A stretch of 64,000 nt of DNA from Fusarium oxysporum f. sp. lycopersici 4287 (Eukaryota; Ascomycota; Sordariomycetes; Hypocreales; Nectriaceae). Under the pieces are notes generated by a model. That model had not been told where the DNA came from. It made no database searches and saw only the letters and a program-made list of their open reading frames with translations. A program made the translations under genes and the position numbers. The stretch spans positions 312,410-376,409 of the forward strand of contig NC_031000.1 in the NCBI RefSeq assembly GCF_000149955.1. Direction: 5' to 3'. Position 1 is the stretch's first letter, and the number at the start of each line of letters is the position of its first letter. Shown piece by piece: positions 10,881-22,216 of this stretch.

Positions 10881-11516
10881 TCATTCCGTTGGGCTTGCGT
10901 TCAGCAAGCTTATTAACTCATCCCAGCCTTTCGTGATGTCTCCCTTCTTATCCGCCCATAACGTTCCGTCGTCAGTCACAGATAAACCCAAGTCTTGCCC
11001 TGTCACAGCCTTCGGGGCGATTCCATTCTCCGCTGGACCAAAAGCGAGGTTGACTCCTTTCTCTACAACTCGAGCCTTGATAGCAAGACTTAACGATCGC
11101 TTCAAGTTCTGGTAAGAAAATGTTCCACCCATACCGCCGTAGCTGATAATAAAGAACGGCTTCTTTGTCCATTCGAAGTAGAGTAGATCGATCGCGTTCT
11201 TCAAGCCGGCCGGAACATTAAGGTTATACTCGGGTGTGACAACGACGAATGCGTCAAGAGGAGCAACGATCTTCGACCATGCTTTGGTAGTGTCTTTTGT
11301 GTACTGGTCGGTGCTGGTGATCTGAGCTGGCGGATACGGCTCATCGTAAACTGGAAGACCAAGATCTTTGATGTTGATCCTTTGTAACTTCACGGTATTG
11401 CTGTTGCCCAGGTGGTTCTGGATAATACCTTGTACCCAGTCTGTGATTTGGCTGCCAGCTTGTATTTGGCGTTGACTGCCGGCAATGATGCCGACCTGGT
11501 AGATACCGCTTGCCAT
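10881..11516 (-). CDS. NADPH-dependent FMN reductase (flavodoxin-like)
   Basis: An intronless 211-residue protein of the NADPH_dep_FMN_red family, which reduces FMN, quinones or azo compounds with NAD(P)H. The FMN phosphate loop is at the N-terminus (GIIAGSQRQIQAGSQI). The second signature is TPEYNLNVPAGLKNAIDLLYFEW, followed by KPFFIISYGGMGGTFSYQNLKRSL. Length and motifs are as usual for the family. The start ATG at 11516 lies directly before the first beta strand. A cytosolic location is likely, since no signal peptide is seen. It sits tail to tail with the NmrA-like gene, suggesting a shared redox theme but not proving co-regulation. Confidence 0.9.
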   Translation of the reverse strand: MASGIYQVGIIAGSQRQIQAGSQITDWVQGIIQNHLGNSNTVKLQRINIKDLGLPVYDEPYPPAQITSTDQYTKDTTKAWSKIVAPLDAFVVVTPEYNLNVPAGLKNAIDLLYFEWTKKPFFIISYGGMGGTFSYQNLKRSLSLAIKARVVEKGVNLAFGPAENGIAPKAVTGQDLGLSVTDDGTLWADKKGDITKGWDELISLLNASPTE

Positions 11517-12694
11517 GAATAAATAATGTACGAAAGAGGACTGAATTGTGATATGCGTAATAAAAGAGTAGATGTGTGGTCGTTGTTCTGTGGGATCTTA
11601 GTTGCATCATAGTTGCATCATATAATCTCTTGATACCGACTTTCACAATTCGATTTGTCATACGGCTTTTGTTCAGTGAATCCAGCGCGCGGCAAGCCGC
11701 TTAAAGGCCGTCGCGGTCTGATTGTGACGCAGCCAAGCGGAGTTGCCGCGCGGTTGATTTGTAATCCCGCCTCCCTATGCTTGATTTCATCGTGTTAGGC
11801 CATTCCACGATCAAGGTATATCTTTAATACTGTACCGCCTGGACTGGGAGAAGAGAAACTCAATGTTGTTGGCTTCGTGGACACTCAAAGGGACAGTACT
11901 GTCCGTGTCTGGCTAAAATACATACCGCTGAATGAGGAATGAATGAATTAGGCAATTTGAGGCTCATTGTAAGAAAGAGAAATTGTATTGACGCTCAGTA
12001 ATAATCCTCACGTCTGCGAAACAACCAGTTTCATCACTCGAGTTTCACTCTCCTTTGCGCTTTCCCAACCCGTCAAATGTGAAGAGTAGCATCTGCAGGG
12101 GCACGCGTTGTGGGGTATACACATTCATCAGGGTGCCTCTGATCGACTCGCTGCGGCACTCGGCGATAGATCTCTGGCTTGATACTATGACCCAGCAGAG
12201 AGCACAACTTTTATCTACAATGGCGCGAGATACCCTACTGTGGCATCTGGGCATTTACGCCCTAATTTCCAAGTCCTCTTCGATGCAGCTCGGGAAGGCT
12301 ACTATTAAATAGAGTAGGGCCAGTCTGCGTTGAGAAATGTTAAAGGCAATGATACTGCTGCTGTGCAAGCCTACGTTAACCCGATTTGAGGCACTGCCGA
12401 TGTCCTTCAGCCAATAAATCAGGCATTCAGGAACCTCTATATATATCTATTTTAGGATCGTTCTTTTATATCCTTACTATAAATAGAGTCTATAATAAGT
12501 TTAGTATCTATAAGTGTATATGTATCTGCAATGTTTGGATTATATGCTTTATTACTAGAAAGATCTTTTTAATCCTATTTGCTGTAATTATAACTAGATG
12601 TAACTAGGTATTCTGTAAGGGTTAGGGTATAAGTAGTAGGTAATAGACCCTAAGTCAGCTGACCTTCTGGTTATTTACGGATACTAATTTCTAG
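11517..12694. other. Intergenic, partly AT-rich
   Basis: About 1.2 kb. The first part is presumably the FMN reductase promoter. From about 12420 the sequence becomes AT-rich and TA-rich, like the RIP-damaged blocks elsewhere. No gene is seen. Confidence 0.45.
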
Positions 12695-13021
12695 GTGCTC
12701 GAAATAACTATTGATAGTTTTATTCCTATATCGTTTACTCCCTTTCTCCTACTTATATGGTCTGTCGTCAACGTATTAGCCGTTATCTTTCTCTTTGAAC
12801 TTACGGCCGGATTCTACTGCATTGGATACGCATTCCCGGCTTATGCACTATGGATTATTCTGATAGAGGTCTGGTCTGGATACGGTAATTATCTGCGTAC
12901 CGGCTTGCCTATTTTGATTGCTTGGTGGGTGACAGGGCATTTCACGGCGTACTTGGGAATCAGGGAGAGATGCCTAAATCGATCGGCGCAACAGACTGCT
13001 GCCGAAGATAAAGAACGATAA
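12695..13021 (+). pseudogene. Fragment of a SNG1/DUF3533-like membrane protein
   Basis: An open stretch of about 108 codons without its own ATG (it opens with GTG). It resembles the C-terminal part of fungal DUF3533 (SNG1/nitrosoguanidine-resistance-type) membrane proteins: two hydrophobic segments around FELTAGFYCIGYAFPAY, EVWSGYGN and GLPILIAWWVTG, ending in a polar tail. The rest of the expected protein is absent, and the upstream side is AT-rich, so this looks like a truncated relic next to a mutated repeat. The family assignment rests on remembered pattern only. Confidence 0.45.
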
Positions 13022-13657
13022 AGGACATGAGCAATACCCGACTTCAGAATGTTTCAATTCCACTGAAGGAAGAATCAGGCCTAATAGCTTACGAACAGAA
13101 CAAATGTTTAGGACATTGTTCGAGTATCTTCCTATACAGGCCGTCATACGCGCCAGTATGTTGAACTCGATCAACGGTTGCAACACAGCGACCCGCCACT
13201 TCGGCATGGCTTGCTCGTTCTCTCCAGTTATTCACCTCTGCCTGGGCGTCTACGTCATCCGAGGTATGAGTTACAAAAAGGCATGAGTTGATATCTTCAG
13301 GACGGTTAGTTTTGTAACAGTTACTAGACTAACTTAATTGGCTACATTTATACAGGACCTCTACATCCCATTATCCATATGACCGAGCGTTTGGCCCGAG
13401 CCTTCTTCATGTCTTGGTTTGACACCCATTTTGTGCAATGGATTGGTTGGCAACTTATGTATGGAAGTATTGTGTACATAAAATTGGGGATTCTTCCGTT
13501 TGGTGATCGAACGGAACCTCGTATCGCGATGACCTCCAGACATCTCACCACCCATTCAGACAATCTCACTCGCAAGAGATGGTAAATAATCATGGAGAAC
13601 ATTGCATACTTAAATAGATGCTCTAATATACTGACTCCTATATCCCGGTTACCTGAG
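13022..13657. other. Intergenic, no gene seen
   Basis: About 640 bp with short unsupported frames. It ends at the stop codon of the minus-strand NmrA-like gene. Confidence 0.4.
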
Positions 13658-14784
13658 CTATTTGAGGTCCTTGAAGGACTTATGCCCTCTCAAGAAGTCG
13701 ATCAAGGAGGTCGGCTTGTCACCCACCAGCGCGGCGTGGCTGTCATCAAGTGGCTCAAAAGCGAAGTAACCGCCTTCGGCAACGAGCCGCATGTTTTCCA
13801 ACACTTCTTCAGCTACCCAATCTGGCGCACCCATTGACTCCTTCACGCCCTGAAGGAATGCGTCATGGGGTAAACTGTAGAAGCCGGCCTTTTCCCCTGC
13901 CTCTGGGAATGCTGTCTTGAAAGCATCAACGACCTCCAAGGGAGTCGTGTATCTGGTAGAGCCAAGAACCCTCTTCCCAAGCAGTTGGTCCTTCTTCAAC
14001 ACGATAGCCTTTACCCAGATACCGGTGTCGCGAACATCGAAAATGGGGATAGGCGCGGATTCCGGCATGGGAACAGCAAAGACCCAGGCACCTTCGTTCT
14101 GTCGGAAGAAGTCTACCAAGGATTGCAGATACATGCCGGGAAGGAAGAAACTCGAGGGAACGCCACTCTCTCTTGCATACTCTTCGATACGAGCCTTGCC
14201 GTCGAAGTGGTAGACATGAGGAAGTTTGCCGTTAGTAACTGCGCATGTCAGAGCGGCTCTTCCTTAAGTATGCGAAAATAAGTCTTACGTTTCTTAACAT
14301 CGAGCAATGAGCTAAAAATGAAGTGCGAGACGCCAGCTTCCTTTGTTAAGGAAAGAAAGGGAGAAGAGTCAGCTCGTGCCCAAAATCGATATCTGTAAAC
14401 ATACTTTGGCAGCATCAACAATATTCTTGCCTTGCTGGATCTCGGTGTCGGTACTCATACTTTCCCAATAATTGGTAACACCGAAAACTGCAGTTGCACC
14501 AGTGAAAGCCTTGACAAGAGACAACTTGTTGTTCAAATCACCCTTTCCGATCGTCAGCTACCAACGACCAAAGACAGGAGCTTTGAGCTTTGTCTATGAC
14601 TTACAGCGACAGCTTTAGCACCCCGTTCCACAAGCTTCTTGGCTTTTTCATTCGATGGGTCTCGGGTGATAGCATGAACAGCCCATTCCTTGTTCAGTAC
14701 AGGGTCATTGAGGAAGATATCAACGACACTACCGCCCTGAGAACCGGTAGAACCGATGACAGCGATGATCTTTTTGTTCGACAT
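13658..14784 (-). CDS. NmrA-like NAD(P)-binding protein (second copy), four exons
   Basis: Minus-strand exons 14784-14605, 14542-14405, 14340-14289 and 14238-13658 give 316 residues in one frame. Introns are 62, 64 and 50 nt, with donors GTAAGT, GTATGT and GTAAGA. It opens with KKIIAVIGSTGSQGGSVVD (Rossmann glycine motif), then ITRDPSNEKAKKL, GDLNNKLSLVKAF, FGVTNYWES, EAGVSHFIFSSL and SSFFLPGMYLQSLVDFF, all typical of the NmrA family. ATG 14784 is chosen because the fold starts three residues later; an in-frame ATG upstream (14856) would add 24 unrelated residues. It is only distantly like the copy at 9619 and has introns where that one has none, so a recent tandem duplication is unlikely. 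Confidence 0.87.
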
Positions 14785-15676
14785 TCTGACGTTGGACTTA
14801 ATCGTTTGATCTTGACTTGATAATACTGGAAGTAAGGATGATATAGTTATTTTCATGGAGGCATTGGTGCTACTTTAAATGCCAGAAATCTGTCATATCG
14901 ATCAAATGTGGGACGTGCAAAGTATACTTCCATTTTCGGTTCGTAAGAAGGCATCACTAATCGGAGTCTGGCTTGTTGCGGGGCCAAGGTGTGCTAAACC
15001 CCGAGCCGCGCGGATCAAACTCTCATATCAAGATTTACTCATTCTGGTAAAGGTAGGGCGCGACGCCGTGACACACTTAGCTGCTAGGGGAGGGCCGAGC
15101 GGGAAATGCCAAGACACCGGAATGTGGGTCTTCTCTGCTCCAGCCTCTCATCTTAGATTAAGATTATGAGAGGCATCGTTATGTACCTTGACCGCTCTAG
15201 CGCCAGCACAGAATTTATTCAATGCATACTGCTCTTCTCACCGATATGCCTAGCGAGCGGAGCTCTGCCGCACGGGCAGACGGAGCCTCAACTGGACATT
15301 GACTGATGAGCGAGGTGCAAGCGCCTGGTTGTTCACAGCACAAGGCTAGTCGGACCTCCATAATTTGGCCGGTTCTGATGAATGGTTACCCCACCTGAAT
15401 CTCGTCAGCATTGATAAGCTTACTCTGTGAAACAACAGAATATTCAGGAAGTCTTCCAGCCGCTATAGAGACTTGAGTCCGGCTCCAGGTTCAGCATATG
15501 CGCAGCGTAGATATATATATGCATTATCGCTGGGCCAAGCCTCATAACCATTATCAAAGTCGCTAAACGAGACTGAGTCCAGCCTCGAACAAGTCCAGCC
15601 TACTACAACTTATACATTGTTGGCACACTAAAGTTATCAACCAACACACCCTCCTCGTTTCAGTCAGCCATTGACC
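14785..15676. promoter_or_regulatory. Divergent promoter region, NmrA-like / pirin
   Basis: About 890 bp between two divergently read genes. A TATA-like run (ATATATATAT) lies near 15511-15520, about 160 bp before the pirin ATG. No binding site can be assigned with confidence. Confidence 0.4.
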
Positions 15677-16591
15677 ATGCCGGAACTGAGAGCGATTAGC
15701 AAAATCTTCACCGCTCTCGAACAGGCCGAGGGCGCTGGAGCCAGAGTATGACGCTCCATCGGTAGCAAATACCAGCGCAACTTCTCGCCATTCCTCATGC
15801 TTGACCACATGAACGGGAGCAATGGTGCAGGTTTTCCTGATCACCCCCACCGAGGACAAGAAACAGTATCCTACATCCTCAAGGGCTCTATTGAGCATGA
15901 GGACTTTGCTGGGAACAAGGGCATTCTGTATGCTGGAGACCTGCAGTTTATGACTGCGGGCAGAGGCATTATGCATTCCGAACAGCCGATCCCGAGCCCT
16001 GATGGAAGCTCAGGTGCTGGTTTCCAGTTGTGGGTCGACCTCCCAAAACATCTGAAGATGTGTGAGCCCAGATATCGAGATCTGAGAGCCAGAGAGATCC
16101 CGCTCGCGCATCTAGATGATGGCAAGGTTCTTGTCAAGGTTATATCAGGCAAGGCCGGCAACGTTGACGGCGTCAAAGACTTGGCATACACCCCCGTGTG
16201 GTATCTAGATGTTGAAATCCAACCGGGTGGCACACTGGTTCAATCCCTGCCCAAGGATTGGAATGCATTCTCTTATGTCTTTGAAGGTTCTGCGGACTTC
16301 GCATCTCAAACCGGAATCTTGACAAGGGTAGATCAGTACGGTACGGTGATATATAAACCAGGAAGAGATGCCATTTCTATCCAGGTTGCTGAGAGTGAAG
16401 GTTCTAGCGCTCGCCTTCTCATCATCGCCGGCCAGATCCTCGAACAACCAATCGTTCAGCATGGACCATTTGTATCAACTAGTGCTGACGGTATTCGTCA
16501 GGCTTTCGAAGACTTCTACCAGGGTAAAAATGGATTTGAGAGGGCAAAGGGATGGCAGAGTGACAATATGAAACGCAGAATGAGTATGTAG
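15677..16591 (+). pseudogene. Pirin-like cupin protein with an in-frame UGA
   Basis: Pirins are Fe(II) bicupins; some act as quercetin dioxygenases, others as nuclear redox cofactors. The frame starts at ATG 15677 and is open to 16591 except for TGA at 15749-15751 (codon 25), inside the conserved segment ARV-x-RSIG where family members have Arg. A CGA-to-TGA change is the simplest reading. Beyond it the metal-binding motif is intact: HPHRGQETVSYILKG and GRGIMHSE (two His, then His and Glu), plus a second cupin half. Without readthrough, translation could restart at ATG 15797, giving 264 residues that keep the metal site but lose the first strands. An intron across the TGA would be about 20 nt, too short. 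Full length would be 304 codons, normal for pirins. Confidence 0.8.
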
Positions 16592-17286
16592 GACCTAACA
16601 TCTGTCCGCAACCTTTGATACAAATATACTGGTACTAAATGAGGTGTACATGAGTCGCGAACTTAAGTAGATACAACGAAACAATATGATATATCTGTTT
16701 CATTCGACTTCGTCGCCATCTTCAGACCAGCTGTCCTAAAAGCGGATGCTCTCGTGAATAGAGTTATTTATTAGTTGCCTGCACTAACTAAGGGTCTCTC
16801 CCCCTTACACAATTGATCATAACCCAATTCCTTGTCACCCCCTTATGCCACCACCGTTTAACCTAATCGGACATGGAAAATTGGGCTTCATTTGATTGAA
16901 GCCAATCATATCGCAGTTTCGGACAGACAAATGAGGTGGTCAGCATGCCCGTAGAGCTAAGATGGCCTACCCTACAGTATTCTGAGCACTAACTACGAAA
17001 GCTTACGTACACAATAAAGAAGCGCTGTCTTAAAAATGATTTAACTTGCGAAAAGAACTGATCATATCTTTTAAATTCATTCGATTAAGGTGTTCGTAAA
17101 CTTAATGAAATATTAGCCATATATATTTTTTTCCCTTCAAGTTTGGAGAGAGAAAGAATAAAATCTTGCAATCACGCTAACACAATTAGAAACCGTACAC
17201 TTCATGATGCTGCATTTATCTGAGGTGCTGGAAGACTTTACACCAGAGCAAGTTCACGACAAAGCAAATAAAGATAGTTTCTGTTT
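16592..17286. other. Convergent intergenic region
   Basis: About 700 bp between the pirin and glutathione transferase stops. No gene or stable repeat is recognised. Confidence 0.4.
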
Positions 17287-18720
17287 CTATTTCGTAGCAG
17301 ACTTGACTACTGTAACATCTCCGTCTAGCCCAAGAATATTTGGCGATGGTCCGGCAGCCGTCATGGCGGATGGGTTGATGTTAGTATGGCTTCTAGTGTA
17401 ATAGTTCTTGATGTGAAGAAAATTGGTTGTGTCTTTGAAGGCCGGGATTGTCCAGTAAGGCGTACGAAGCCATTTGTGAATGTGGGGGTAACCAGACCGA
17501 ATATCCCTGACATTACACTTGAAGTGATACGTATAGACTGGCTGTGGTCTCTGTTAGAAACATTAATTCCAAGGCGTAAAAATCAGTCCAAGTGTGTAGT
17601 GCATACATGACTGTAGCGACTCGTAGAACATAACAAGTAAGCAGCAGAAGAGCGAAGCCTTAACTTACCGGTACATCAAACCTGATTAGAGTCACAAAGC
17701 TGGATGGAATCTGTTAACCATATCACGGGAGTATATATCAGTGTTTCAGTGCTCACAGTCTTATGTCAACCTCGGATATCTTGTCGCCAAGCCAATAAGA
17801 TCCTGAGCTGGTGGCTAGATAAGCTTCAACTTTGTGCAGTGCCCTGAATAGCGTCGTTACATCTTCGTCATAAGCCTCTTGCGAGCTTGCGAAACCACAC
17901 TTGTAAACGCCGTTGTTGATATCGTTATAGTGCCATTCGTGGGCCTCGTCGATTTCCTTCTGGTGCTCCGGAGGGTACAGGGAGATCACTCGGTACTTTT
18001 CCGCTATCAAATGGTCGAACTGAGATTGTCAGCCGTCAGAGCGACTCTGGAATACCGAAATGACAGAATTTGGAGAACGTGAGAAGGTGGTGAAGCCCCG
18101 GCCCTCTTACTTCGGTTCCAAACATGCGCAGTATCTCGCTGCTTTCGTTGTTTACAATGACCCGGTTGATCTTGTCATATAGAACAGGGACGGAGAATCT
18201 TGCTGCGTAATTCGGGTCTGTCTCAAAATAGACTTGGCGGAGGTGGGTGAAGCTATCGTGCAATGGATCTGGAACGACGTTCTCGCCTTCCGCGTCCGTG
18301 TCGGCTGGAGTTGCGAAGCGCCACCCTTTGTTTGCTCTTTGTCAGTATTTCTCACACTAAGGCCATAGGCGATCGGCTAAACATCTCCGGAAACTTACCA
18401 GACCGGAAATCGAGATGCCAGTGGACGACTGAAAAGGAAATAATGTCGTCTAGGCCCTTCAATTTGCGAGCGATCAAAAGCCGATGAGCCTGTTATACAA
18501 TCCTCTCCTTCAATAATACTTCACGCATCTAGGCTTTTCGTTATATTCATACCCATGGACAAGCATAGCTCACGTAAAGATGATATCTGCCTTGCTCCGG
18601 TGGGAATCTTGCGCCCGGCTGTCTTGAGATGAAATTTCGGATAACCGTAGCGGGGCGTTGGAAGTGACCCTTTTCGTCAGTCGAAGACTTCCAGTCCACA
18701 GTGTCGTTGTTGGTCTGCAT
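17287..18720 (-). CDS. ECM4/omega-type glutathione S-transferase (glutathionyl-hydroquinone reductase)
   Basis: This enzyme removes glutathione from glutathionyl-hydroquinones. Exons 18720-18553, 18489-18399, 18325-18111, 18019-17757, 17699-17669 and 17541-17287 join in one frame of 340 residues. Motifs: RYHLYVSYACPW (catalytic Cys of the CPW motif), AHRLLIARKLKG, SVPVLYDK and NNESSEILRMF in the thioredoxin fold, then the helical domain with SYWLGDKISEVDIRLFVTLIRFD, YHFKCNVRDIRSGYPHIHKWLR and INPSAMTAAGP. Introns are 63, 73, 91, 57 and 127 nt. The fifth donor is ambiguous: GTAAGT at 17668 adds Val-Pro, whereas GTACCG at 17674 restores the usual RFDPVY. A single-frame reading would miss most of this gene because it is cut into six exons. 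Confidence 0.87.
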
Positions 18721-19775
18721 TGCAAAGTTGGTTATATTAGCTTTAGGGATAGGAATGTTGAGATGCATCAGTGATAGACGATCAACAAGGATAATTATGT
18801 TGCATTCCTGTTAATAATAATAATTGTCTTACTACGGCAAGCGTGGTAAAGCAATCGCCAACAATTGTCCATTATTTTGAAAAGGTTGGTAGCTCATGGA
18901 CAAATGAACAACGATAACGCTAGCAGCCCTCGGCCAGCCGCGCGGTAATGACGTATTCTGCGGCGTACCGGACCTCCTGTCAGGGGTTAGTCTCAAACCT
19001 AAAGCACCCAAATTCTAAATACCTGCAGATGATCCTGGGCACGGAGTTTCCTGTCACATTCAGCTTAGAGTCGGAGTCATGCCACCTAGATGCATCTGGC
19101 TGACCGAAAGACCACTCGCCAAGTGCAGGTCGTCATGAAATTTTATGGAAGAAAGGTGTATCAGAACTGTGTTACTCGCAAATCTTAGACTAGCCAATGA
19201 AAGCTGCTGGCTTCATCAACCACAACTAACCGCATGCCTTAGGTAAGATTCCAATCTAATCTATACTTAAGTAGAAGGTGAGATAACAGACTGTGGCCGT
19301 AAATTCAGGTCCACGCGTAGGACTAAGGGGGTAGATGAGGCAAAAAGCAAAACGGTGTAAGAAGAAGTGTGCCGACTCGCCAGCGGAACCTCGAAGAATG
19401 CACGGTCTCTAAGCAATCGTGTAGATAATCTCAATTTTGCGGGCTATTACAACCATCCGTCCGTTGGCCATGACGTCGGCTACACTGGAACCCCCGAGTT
19501 CCCGATTATACTTTAGTGAGTTAGAAGATCTCAGCTGTTACCGAGTGAGGTCAGCGTGGCCATGATTCAGCTGGGAATGGCTGAAAATATCTACTAGTGC
19601 CCCAGATCGTCAACCAAAATAAGATTCAATTGGCGATCATAATCTCCACCTGCCGAGATACCTAACAGAAAGGCTATCAGGCTGATATAAAGAACGTAGA
19701 AGCGTCGAGGTGTTTGTAGCCGGAATAATCTAGCTCTTGACAGCTTTGTTTTCCATCACGTCCGCTCCCTTCGCC
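18721..19775. promoter_or_regulatory. Divergent promoter region, glutathione transferase / laccase
   Basis: About 1.05 kb between divergent start codons, with no coding signal. It could hold a shared bidirectional promoter. I do not see a repeated operator-like motif. Confidence 0.4.
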
Positions 19776-21781
19776 ATGGCCCGATCAGCTTGGCTTCCTT
19801 TGTTAGTTCTACATGTCCAACTATTCTTCATTAGTTTATTCGCATGGCCTACAAATCATGTAATTTATGATACTGTTGACTCCCAGTTGGAGGTCGACGC
19901 TGGCACAGGAACAGATAAAACCTCGATACTAACGGGGAGCAAGAGGGTCTTCGACTTGACCATTACGTGGGAGAATTATACCCCAGATGGTTTTACTAGG
20001 AAAATGATGCTGGTCAATGGACAATCACCTGGTCCCCTCATCGATATCAATGAGGGAGATAGAGTATCTGTCACTATTTTTAACAATTCTCCATTTAACA
20101 CGACGATTCACTACCATGGTATGCTTCGAAAAAGAGTTTAGAGCAATTGATCATTAATAGTACCTAGGAATAGATATGGCCGATACGCCCTGGTCAGACG
20201 GTGTTCCAGGAGTAACACAACGGCCGATAAGACCGGGTGACAGTTTCATTTACGAGTTCAAGGCAACTCAGTATGGTAGCTATTGGTATCATTCCCACTT
20301 CCATTGCCAGATCGAAGACGGTCTGTACGGCCCCATATTGATTCGTCCGAGGAGAGACAAGCTTAAGCCATTTCACCTGATCTCAACGAATGTCAAGGTT
20401 CAAAGACGCCTGGAGGAGGCCGAACGAGCAATCAAACCATTTCTTGTGTCTGATTTTACCCATCTGACATCCGATGAGAAATGGAAAATAACACAGGAGG
20501 CTGGCATAGAGATTTCATGCTATGACTCTATCCTATTTAACGGCAAGGGGCATGCCAAATGCCAAAACATGAACGATTTGAATAAGCACCTGAGCCAAAT
20601 ACAGCGAGACTATCTGGCCATAGTACTAGGGGCATCAATAACTGACAAAGGGTACGACAAGATCTACAGAAAGATTGTGAATAAAAACTGATATTTTTTT
20701 CGGTAGCTGCCTCCCTGCTTCTGCGTTGATTAAGTTTGGTGGCGGTAGCGGCGATGAGGACGCATTGCCCCAAACTGTTTTTTGGGGCTGCAAAGAAACG
20801 AAGGGTTCAATCGAAACTATCGAGACACGAGAGCCAGATGATTTAATAGGCGAGTGGGTTGCTATAGACATCATTGGAGGCTTCAGCTTTATCACCGCAG
20901 TTATGTCCATCGATGAACACGACATGTGGGTATATGCCGTGGACGGCTCCTACGTTGAGCCACAAAAGGTCCAAGCAATAACTGTGTCCAATGGCGACCG
21001 GTATTCGGTATTCGTAAATACGAAAAACGCTGGAAAATTCAAGATTCGCTGCAGCTCAGTCAACATAGCCCCAATCCTCGTGGGACACGCAATACTCTCA
21101 GTCGGTAGCAAGAACAGCACCACCGTCTCTACTCCTTTCATCGATATAGCCGGGAGGCCTACCTCTCCAGAAGTCAAATACTTTGACCAAGCTATTGCAC
21201 ATCCATTTCCGCCTGAGTTTGTTGCTGCCAAAGCTGACGCTTTCTTTCCGCTCAGCATGCAGGTGGACGGTGCTTCTTACCTTTGGGCTATGAACCACAC
21301 GCGGCTAATGCCCACGGATATTGATGCAGCCGTGGAGCCTGTACTCTTCGCGCCAGCTGTTGATAAACAGAACAATGTTACTATCACCACCAAACTCAAT
21401 ACTTGGGTGGACCTTTTGTTTTTTACTGGCAGTGAGCCTATGCCTCCACACCCGATTCACAAGCATGGGAACAAGATGTTCCAAATTGGGTCCGGGGTGG
21501 GCCACTTCAAATGGAACTCGACCGAAGAGGCTCTCAAGGATATACCGGAGAATTTCAACCTGGTTAACCCCCCCAAAAGGGATGGTTTTGCGTCGCTAAC
21601 CGCGTTCGGTAATGTGACTTGGGTGGTCGTAAGATATCATGTCACGAACCCTGGGGCTTGGCTACTGCATTGCCATATTGACAATCATCTTCAAGGCGGA
21701 ATGATGATGATTATCCAGGATGGAGTTGACCACTGGCCTCGGGTTCCAGACTATTACCTTTCTTATGGCCAACACGAGTGA
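19776..21781 (+). CDS. Secreted laccase-like multicopper oxidase
   Basis: Oxidises phenols with reduction of O2 to water, outside the cell. Exons 19776-20118, 20168-20651 and 20707-21781 give 633 residues. A signal peptide is evident (MARSAWLPLLVLHVQLFFISLF). The four copper signatures are present: HYHG (first intron splits the Gly codon), YWYHSHFHCQIEDGLYG, PPHPIHKHGNKMFQIG and WLLHCHIDNHLQGGM. DKGCLPASAL is formed only by removing the 55-nt second intron, which supports the model, and DEHDMWVYAVDGSYVEPQKVQAI is typical of ascomycete laccases. The translation start is ATG 19776, since the frame upstream opens only with TTG. All copper ligands that can be checked are intact. Confidence 0.92.
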
Positions 21782-22216
21782 AATATGCATACAAGCATGG
21801 ATATTTGGAGCATAGGACGCCGGCGGTAGTCCTCAGGTCAGCTCTATAAGTCATTTCTCTAAGATACAGAACAGACGTCTTAACTTTTAATGGTATATAT
21901 CTCCGAACATGTATTTTTATTCCACAAAATGAACAGCCCAACCTTGCTAAATCCATTATGGATGTTATTGGCGTTGTAACCCTGTAGGCCAAAACCGTTC
22001 TCCGCCTTCATGCAATTTACATCATAACCTGCTTATGTACCCTGCACGCTAGTTTCAAAAGTACGACCACGGATATCTTATCTAGTCGGGCAGGTACTTA
22101 GGATACTTTATAAATTCGGCTCTTCTCTTTTTCCTCTACCATTAATTCACAGTTATTCTCCTCGTCCTTCAACCCAGTAGTATCCACCTATTCCAATATC
22201 AGCTCCAACTCCCATA
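21782..22216. promoter_or_regulatory. Promoter of the small secreted protein gene
   Basis: TTTATAAAT at 22107-22115 followed by a CT-rich tract (about 22120-22140) lies about 100 bp before the ATG at 22217. This is a typical arrangement for a highly expressed fungal gene. The upstream part is presumably the laccase 3' UTR. Confidence 0.5.

Noticed and set aside
14785..14856. Earlier in-frame ATG for the second NmrA-like protein
   Set aside because: It would add 24 residues unlike the family before the Rossmann strand; ATG 14784 fits better.
15746..15768. A short intron (GTATGA...GGTAG) to remove the pirin UGA
   Set aside because: It would be about 20 nt, below any plausible fungal intron length, and would delete conserved residues.
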